Shown: positions 6,702-11,081 of the stretch, in pieces
Layout: every line of letters starts with the position of its first letter
Position numbering within the stretch: position 1 is the first letter of the stretch
Assembly: GCA_016844545.1 (NCBI GenBank)
Contig: JAENJC010000019.1
Coordinates: forward strand, 1 to 11,081
Source: Deltaproteobacteria bacterium
GTDB lineage: Bacteria > Desulfobacterota > JAENJC01
Length of the DNA stretch: 11,081 nucleotides
Direction of reading: 5' to 3'
Position numbers and translations under genes: made by a program
The notes under the pieces: generated by a model
Seen by the model: the letters and a program-made list of their open reading frames with translations, nothing else
What the model was told of the DNA's origin: nothing
Databases searched by the model: none

Positions 6702-6722
6702 AAATGACCAGACCGGTCATTT
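6702..6722. repeat. Inverted repeat after the small membrane peptide gene
   Basis: AAATGACC (6702-6709) and GGTCATTT (6715-6722) form an 8-bp stem with a 5-nt loop, 12 nt downstream of the 25-residue gene on the minus strand. The following bases (CTGATA) are not a T tract, so it would be a weak terminator, a message-stabilising hairpin or a binding site. Confidence 0.55.
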
Positions 6723-6734
6723 TGGCGACATATT

Positions 6735-6812
6735 TCAGCTGCCGCCGGGACCTCTGGTCACTATCAGGACAACGACAAACAAGACCAAAATAATTATATT
6801 AGCCCAACTCAT
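6735..6812 (-). CDS. 25-residue single-span membrane peptide
   Basis: A 25-residue product: MSWANIIILVLFVVVLIVTR followed by GPGGS. Residues 4-18 are almost entirely Ile, Leu, Val and Phe, enough for one membrane span, with a short Arg-containing, glycine-rich tail. The start is firm: AAGGAGG lies 7 nt upstream of ATG 6812. The tail (RGPGG) would be on the cytoplasmic side if the positive-inside rule applies. It lies between the 45-residue protein and the osmC-like gene, all on the minus strand. I recognise no family. Small single-span peptides often regulate a membrane partner, and the nearby DUF2892 protein is one candidate; that is only a guess from position. Confidence 0.65.
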   Translation of the reverse strand: MSWANIIILVLFVVVLIVTRGPGGS

Positions 6813-6880
6813 AGTTAAACCTCCTTATCCTTATTCTTCCGATTCCAGCCCCTCTTCATATACTGCATAATACCTGCATA

Positions 6881-6936
6881 ATATCAAGTAAGCTTTCATT
6901 AACCTAATGTGTAGCTGTTTGAAAGCAACTTGATAT
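6881..6936. repeat. Folded interspersed repeat, copy B
   Basis: ATATCAAGTAAGCTTTCA (6881-6898) pairs with TGAAAGCAACTTGATAT (6920-6936), with one small bulge and a 21-nt loop. On the minus strand its arms match copy A at 758-813, while the loop differs. The outer pairs differ compensatorily: ATCAAG/CTTGAT here against CCAAG/CTTGG in copy A. The element overlaps the 3' end of the 45-residue gene. Two 10-bp direct repeats (CTGCATAATA, 6863-6872 and 6874-6883) abut its left side. Confidence 0.75.
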
Positions 6937-7036
6937 AAACAAGACAGGCCATCCTGAAATCACAGTATATATGCGGATCAGGACAGAGCAGTTTTCCCGG
7001 AGGAATCTCCATCTTATACTTTTCGCAAAGAGCCAT
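6899..7036 (-). CDS. 45-residue Cys-containing protein
   Basis: ATG 7036 lies 3 nt after the DUF2892 stop, and its ribosome site (AGAGGG) is inside the end of that gene, so translation is coupled. The product starts MALCEKYKMEIPPGKLLC and has four Cys at 4, 18, 25 and 31 in the block LCPDPHIYCDFRMAC. A C-P-D/H-P-x2-Y-C-x-F-R-x2-C block is, from memory, seen in small uncharacterised proteins of anaerobes; I cannot name the family. The four Cys could bind one metal or cluster. The last dozen or so residues (YIKLLSNSYTLG) are encoded by the folded repeat at 6881-6936, so the C-terminus may have been replaced by insertion. The spacing and the Cys block argue that it is a real gene. Confidence 0.65.
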   Translation of the reverse strand: MALCEKYKMEIPPGKLLCPDPHIYCDFRMACLVYIKLLSNSYTLG

Positions 7037-7039
7037 CAA

Positions 7040-7234
7040 CTAACCCTCTTTAACTCCAAGCTTGCGGAGCATTGCCATCATTCCACACCAGCTTGTAAAC
7101 CCAGACTGGAAAAGGTTCAGGCCTACAAAGCCTGTGAACCACAGCCAGTTTTCGGAATGCACCTTAGCAAGAACCAGGCTTGCCAGGATAAATGTCCCGG
7201 CAATCAGCCTCAAAGCGCGGTTTATCGTCCACAT
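7040..7234 (-). CDS. DUF2892 membrane protein (YgaP-type transmembrane domain)
   Basis: A 64-residue protein beginning MWTINRALRLIAGTFILASL. Two hydrophobic segments (about 8-25 and 31-48) flank a short loop, and the second carries the family pattern FTGFVGLNLFQSGFTSWCGMM, followed by LRKLGVK. DUF2892 proteins are small inner-membrane proteins, also found as the membrane anchor of the rhodanese YgaP, and often lie beside ArsR regulators and sulfur or thiol genes. No rhodanese domain is present here. An in-frame ATG at 7249 would give 69 residues, but it overlaps the perfect GGAGG that serves ATG 7234, so the shorter form is chosen. It lies downstream of the arsR-like gene with its own likely promoter and is coupled to the 45-residue gene. 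Confidence 0.88.
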   Translation of the reverse strand: MWTINRALRLIAGTFILASLVLAKVHSENWLWFTGFVGLNLFQSGFTSWCGMMAMLRKLGVKEG

Positions 7235-7242
7235 CAAACACA

Positions 7243-7247
7243 CCTCC
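7243..7247 (-). promoter_or_regulatory. Ribosome binding site fixing the DUF2892 start
   Basis: GGAGG on the minus strand, 8 nt upstream of ATG 7234. It overlaps the alternative in-frame ATG at 7249, which has no ribosome site of its own. Confidence 0.8.
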
Positions 7248-7280
7248 ATTCGATAAAATTGAACTGGCAGACTATTATCA

Positions 7281-7325
7281 ATTCAAAAATTTGAATATAT
7301 AAAAATTCCGATTTATATTGCCCAA
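7281..7325 (-). promoter_or_regulatory. Candidate promoter and operator of the DUF2892 gene
   Basis: On the minus strand TTGGGC (7325-7320) is followed after 17-18 nt by TTATAT/TATATA (near 7302-7296). Directly downstream is a perfect 7-bp inverted repeat, ATTCAAA-AA-TTTGAAT on the plus strand (7281-7296), which would cover the transcription start. The sequence TGAATATAT here (7292-7300) also occurs in the arsR promoter region (7659-7667). This fits repression by the adjacent ArsR-family protein, by inference. Confidence 0.45.
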
Positions 7326-7331
7326 AAAAAA

Positions 7332-7637
7332 TTACTTTTTCCCGGCTGCTTCATTTGCAGCCTTCAACGCCTTCAATATCCCCTCAACCCTTTTATCCAC
7401 TACCTTATAGCGAACATGAATCCCTTCCCTGTTAGAGTCAACGACACCTTTGTGCTTCAGAAGGGTCAGGTGCTGGGATACCGTAGCCTGGGGCATCTCA
7501 AGACACTCCCACATATCCTTTACGCAACAATCGGCCTTATCCAGCAACCCTGCCACTATCTTGAGCCTCACAGGATGCCCCAAGACCTTTAACAGTTCAG
7601 CCTCTTTTATGAAATCACTCTCTGCAAACTTGTCCAT
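7332..7637 (-). CDS. ArsR-family transcriptional regulator
   Basis: A 101-residue winged-helix protein: EAELLKVLGHPVRLKIVAGL (12-31), recognition region MPQATVSQHLTLLKHKGVV (48-66) and wing NREGIHVRYKV (69-79). Members are dimers that leave DNA when they bind metal or are oxidised. Three Cys are present: C37, C38 and C45. Aligned with E. coli ArsR, only the first Cys of the ELCVCDLC arsenic site is kept (C38), the others being Lys and Trp, so classical arsenite sensing is unlikely; the zinc ligands of the SmtB/CzrA helix 5 site are also absent. A thiol-based or persulfide signal is possible given the DUF2892 and OsmC neighbours. ATG 7637 has AAAGGTGG just upstream. First gene of the minus-strand run down to 6200. 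Confidence 0.93.
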   Translation of the reverse strand: MDKFAESDFIKEAELLKVLGHPVRLKIVAGLLDKADCCVKDMWECLEMPQATVSQHLTLLKHKGVVDSNREGIHVRYKVVDKRVEGILKALKAANEAAGKK

Positions 7638-7652
7638 ATCCCACCTTTTGTA

Positions 7653-7702
7653 AATATATGAATATATGAATAATTATTACCATCCCCCGGATAGGTTGTC
7701 AA
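7653..7702 (-). promoter_or_regulatory. Promoter and candidate operator of the arsR-like gene
   Basis: On the minus strand a perfect TTGACA (7702-7697), a 17-nt spacer and TAATAA (7679-7674). Between the -10 and the gene lie two tandem copies of AATATATG (7653-7668, plus strand), sharing TGAATATAT with the DUF2892 promoter. AT-rich repeats over the start site are typical of autorepressed ArsR-family genes. Confidence 0.75.
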
Positions 7703-7704
7703 GA

Positions 7705-7734
7705 GGTTTTTAAAAAAACACCCAGATAAAAACC
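7705..7734. repeat. Inverted repeat in the arsR / glcD-like gap
   Basis: GGTTTTTA (7705-7712) and TAAAAACC (7727-7734) form a perfect 8-bp inverted repeat with a 14-nt gap. It lies just upstream of the arsR -35 box and 39 nt before the likely glcD-like start. It could be a regulator site; no promoter for the plus-strand gene was recognised here. Confidence 0.45.
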
Positions 7735-7772
7735 ATTTGACCGCTCCCGCTGTTTCAATTAAACTTCCTGTG

Positions 7773-9149
7773 ATGATTACCCATGCTATTTTAAAAGAAC
7801 TGGAAGGTGTGGTCGGCATAGATAACCTGCTGACCTCAAGGGCTAACCTGGTTTGTTACTCCTACGATGCCGCAGGGCAGAGTTTTATGCCTGATGCCGT
7901 TGTCCTTCCGGCAAACACCGGCGAGGTCTCTGAGATAGTCAGGCTTGCCAATAAATATAGACTGCCGCTGATTCCCAGGGGCGCAGGCTCAGGGTTTGCC
8001 GGTGGAAGCGTACCTGTCAAGAGTGGAATCGTCATACACCTGTCGAGGCTTAATAAAATCTTAGAGATAGACAACGAGAATCTGATTGCAGTGGTTGAAC
8101 CATGCGTTGTGACAGGCGTATTCCAGGATGAAGTAGAAAAGCTTGGCCTGTTTTATCCACCTGATCCTGCATCCCTGAAGTTCTCCACCATGGGAGGCAA
8201 CGCATCCACAGGTGCTGGCGGACCAAGGGCCGTAAAATACGGGGTTACAAGGGACTACATACTTGGACTGGAGGTGGTAACACCTACCGGCGAGATAATA
8301 AATACTGGCGGGAAGACCGTTAAAAGGGCTACAGGGTACGATATGACAAGGCTTATGGTCGGCTCCGAAGGGACCCTTGGGATCATAACAAAACTTATCA
8401 TAAGGCTTATCCCCTTGCCTGAGGGAAAAAAGACGATGACCGCCTTCTTCAGGAGTGCTGAAGATGCTGCTCGAACCGTTTCTGATATTATTAAGTCAAG
8501 GATAGTCCCGACCACCCTTGAGCTTCTGGACAAAAACACCCTCGCATGTGTAAAGGAAAACCTTGGAATGGATCTTCCAGAAGAAACCAGTGCAATGCTT
8601 CTTATAGAGATAGACGGCGACCCCCTGATCCTTGACAGGCAGGCAGGAAAGATACGGGACGCTTGCCGGAAAAACGGATCCATTGAATTCAATGTGGCTG
8701 GAAATAAGGAGGAGGCCGATACCCTCTGGAAGGCAAGAAGGGGGGCGTCACCTTCAATGCTCAAGTTCTGGCCCGGAAAGATAAGCGAAGACATTGTTGT
8801 CCCAAGGAACAAAATACCTGGCATGATAAGAAGGCTGGATACCATATCTGACAAACATAATCTCACTATCGCATCCTTCGGCCATGCAGGGGACGGGAAC
8901 CTCCACGTCAATATAAGGGTAGATAAAAAGAACGCGCAAGAGATGAAAAGGGCTGAAGAGGCCATAAAAGATATATTCAGGGCCACAGTGGAGCTTGAAG
9001 GAGCCATTTCAGGGGAGCACGGGATAGGGATGTCAAAGGCCCCTTATCTGAAGATGCAGCTTTCAGAAACAGAGATAGGGATGATGAAGGCGATAAAGAA
9101 GGCTCTTGATCCGAACAACATAATGAATCCTGGAAAGATATTTGATTAA
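7773..9149 (+). CDS. GlcD-type FAD-linked oxidase (glycolate or D-lactate dehydrogenase family)
   Basis: A 458-residue flavoprotein of the vanillyl-alcohol-oxidase fold. The FAD-binding part holds PRGAGSGFAGGSVPVKSG (68-85), STMGGNASTGAGG, VKYGVTRDYILGLEVVTPTG and ATGYDMTRLMVGSEGTLGI. The C-terminal domain has the active-site His motif GHAGDGNLHVNI (about 370-381) and ISGEHGIG, and the usual ending ALDPNNIMNPGKIFD. Family members oxidise 2-hydroxy acids such as glycolate or D-lactate; the substrate cannot be told from sequence. The usual partner, an iron-sulfur subunit of the GlcF type, is not adjacent. An in-frame TTG at 7737 is possible, but ATG 7773 (or the GTG just before it) starts at the family's usual first helix; neither has a good ribosome site. 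It meets the DUF4440 gene tail to tail, 2 nt apart. Confidence 0.92.
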   Translation: MITHAILKELEGVVGIDNLLTSRANLVCYSYDAAGQSFMPDAVVLPANTGEVSEIVRLANKYRLPLIPRGAGSGFAGGSVPVKSGIVIHLSRLNKILEIDNENLIAVVEPCVVTGVFQDEVEKLGLFYPPDPASLKFSTMGGNASTGAGGPRAVKYGVTRDYILGLEVVTPTGEIINTGGKTVKRATGYDMTRLMVGSEGTLGIITKLIIRLIPLPEGKKTMTAFFRSAEDAARTVSDIIKSRIVPTTLELLDKNTLACVKENLGMDLPEETSAMLLIEIDGDPLILDRQAGKIRDACRKNGSIEFNVAGNKEEADTLWKARRGASPSMLKFWPGKISEDIVVPRNKIPGMIRRLDTISDKHNLTIASFGHAGDGNLHVNIRVDKKNAQEMKRAEEAIKDIFRATVELEGAISGEHGIGMSKAPYLKMQLSETEIGMMKAIKKALDPNNIMNPGKIFD

Positions 9150-9151
9150 GG

Positions 9152-9547
9152 CTATCGGTCACTGTTATCAATTAGGCGAGCGATCTTCCAAGAATTGTTA
9201 TTTTGACGCCTCACAATAAATACCGACTTACCTTCGGATTTGATTTGTTCTCCCCCTGCTTTTGGGATAGCCGTCAACGTATAACTATTCCAGAAATATC
9301 CCAAATCACCAGCCACCTCTACCTCCACTACCTTGCCTTCGCCCTTGACTGTGAATTCCTTAAAAAAGGACTGATAAAGAGCACGAATAGCATTCTTTCC
9401 AGTCACGGCAGGCTGGCCTTGAGGCATCAATACCGGATCATTTGTGAATAACGAAAGAAGCGCCTCTGTTTCACTGCGATCCCAGCCAGTACGCCAATCC
9501 TCTGCCAGTTTCTTAATTGCGGCTACATCTTCACTCTGTATAGTCAT
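9152..9547 (-). CDS. DUF4440/SnoaL-like (NTF2-fold) protein
   Basis: A 131-residue soluble protein of the SgcJ/DUF4440 type. It shows the NTF2-fold pattern: helix EDVAAIKKLAEDWRTGWDRS, ALLSLFTNDPVLMPQGQPAV and GKNAIRALYQSFF, then strands GYFWNSYTL, GKSVFIVRRQ and WKIARLIDN. NTF2-like proteins range from binding proteins to isomerases and hydratases; no function can be assigned. The start is uncertain: ATG 9547 begins a normal N-terminal helix but has a weak ribosome site, and TTG 9568 upstream lies in the attC-like site. The gene begins about 15 nt after that site, in the orientation a cassette gene would have, and NTF2-like proteins are common integron cassette products. No second attC-like site follows it; the glcD-like gene is 2 nt away. 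Confidence 0.85.
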   Translation of the reverse strand: MTIQSEDVAAIKKLAEDWRTGWDRSETEALLSLFTNDPVLMPQGQPAVTGKNAIRALYQSFFKEFTVKGEGKVVEVEVAGDLGYFWNSYTLTAIPKAGGEQIKSEGKSVFIVRRQNNNSWKIARLIDNSDR

Positions 9548-9562
9548 TATGATTACCAATAC

Positions 9563-9620
9563 ATACAACGCTCCGGTTCAGCGGCGGCGGTATGCCGTCC
9601 GCTAGAACCGGTGGTTAGCT
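9563..9620 (-). other. Solitary attC-like site (integron cassette recombination site)
   Basis: On the minus strand the site begins AGCTAAC (9620-9614, like the R'' box RYYYAAC) and ends GC-GTTGTAT (R' box GTTRRRY, 9569-9563); each has one mismatch. Between them a 16-bp hairpin forms: 9573-9579 with 9605-9611, 9580-9584 with 9599-9603, and 9585-9588 with 9594-9597, closing on a 5-nt loop. Two single unpaired bases, A9604 and T9598, lie on the same arm five pairs apart, the pattern of extrahelical bases that integron integrases read. There is no T tract, so it is not a terminator. The segments CTAGCGGACGGC and GCCGCCGCTGAACC resemble attC L boxes of environmental cassettes. No integrase or second site is in the window. 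Confidence 0.65.
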
Positions 9621-9670
9621 TACTGTTTTTTCCGCCCAGTCAGGAGCCCATGAAGACTTTTATGCCACGC

Positions 9671-11081
<1,411 letters not shown>

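Noticed and set aside
6815..6868. 17-residue minus-strand frame (MQYMKRGWNRKN...) upstream of the membrane peptide
   Set aside because: No ribosome site; its end merely contains the ribosome site of the next gene.
8255..9007. 250-residue open frame on the minus strand
   Set aside because: It lies wholly antisense to the glcD-like gene, whose motifs are unmistakable; the product is low in complexity (Ser, Leu, Ile rich) and matches no family.
9573..9611. The hairpin downstream of katG as an intrinsic terminator
   Set aside because: No T tract follows on either strand, and the two same-side bulges with flanking R-like boxes fit an attC site better.

Overview
The window looks like chromosome from an anaerobic or microaerophilic bacterium of moderate GC that carries the Wood-Ljungdahl carbonyl branch. 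A Nitrospirota- or Desulfobacterota-like lineage fits the gene mix (acsE-acsD-acsC, flavodiiron protein with rubredoxin, a stand-alone PATAN/DUF4388 protein, small Cys-rich proteins), but no rRNA or other phylogenetic marker is present, so this is inference. The last 1.4 kb is clearly richer in GC and reads like a proteobacterial catalase-peroxidase gene.

Layout. 1-699 (minus): rubredoxin followed by the start of a flavodiiron O2/NO reductase, an electron-donor/acceptor pair. 755-861: a folded repeat element. 928-1714 (minus): a 35-residue protein with nine cysteines, then an intrinsic terminator, then the quinone reductase WrbA. 1917-2456 (plus): a DUF4388 protein, ending at a strong bidirectional terminator. 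2567-5661 (minus): acsE, acsD and acsC, the methyltransferase and both subunits of the corrinoid iron-sulfur protein, behind a near-consensus promoter; acsA and acsB are not here. A single-domain response regulator (5838-6203) diverges from acsE with its own strong promoter.

6200-7637 (minus) is a co-directional run: an ArsR-family regulator, a DUF2892 membrane protein, a 45-residue Cys-containing protein, a 25-residue single-span membrane peptide and an OsmC-family protein. Two promoters in it carry AT-rich repeats that could be operators for the ArsR protein. The second copy of the folded repeat lies here and encodes the C-terminus of the 45-residue protein. The gene set suggests a thiol, peroxide or metal stress response (inference).

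7773-9149 (plus) encodes a GlcD-type FAD oxidase, meeting tail to tail a DUF4440/NTF2-like gene (9152-9547, minus). Just upstream of that gene, in the same orientation, is a 58-bp sequence with the architecture of an integron attC site, and beyond it the 3' part of a high-GC katG (9671-11081, partial). The katG / attC-like site / NTF2-like gene junction is the clearest sign of gene transfer and the most interesting item here. Four genes too short for routine calling were found by reading: rubredoxin, the nine-Cys protein, the 45-residue protein and the 25-residue membrane peptide.
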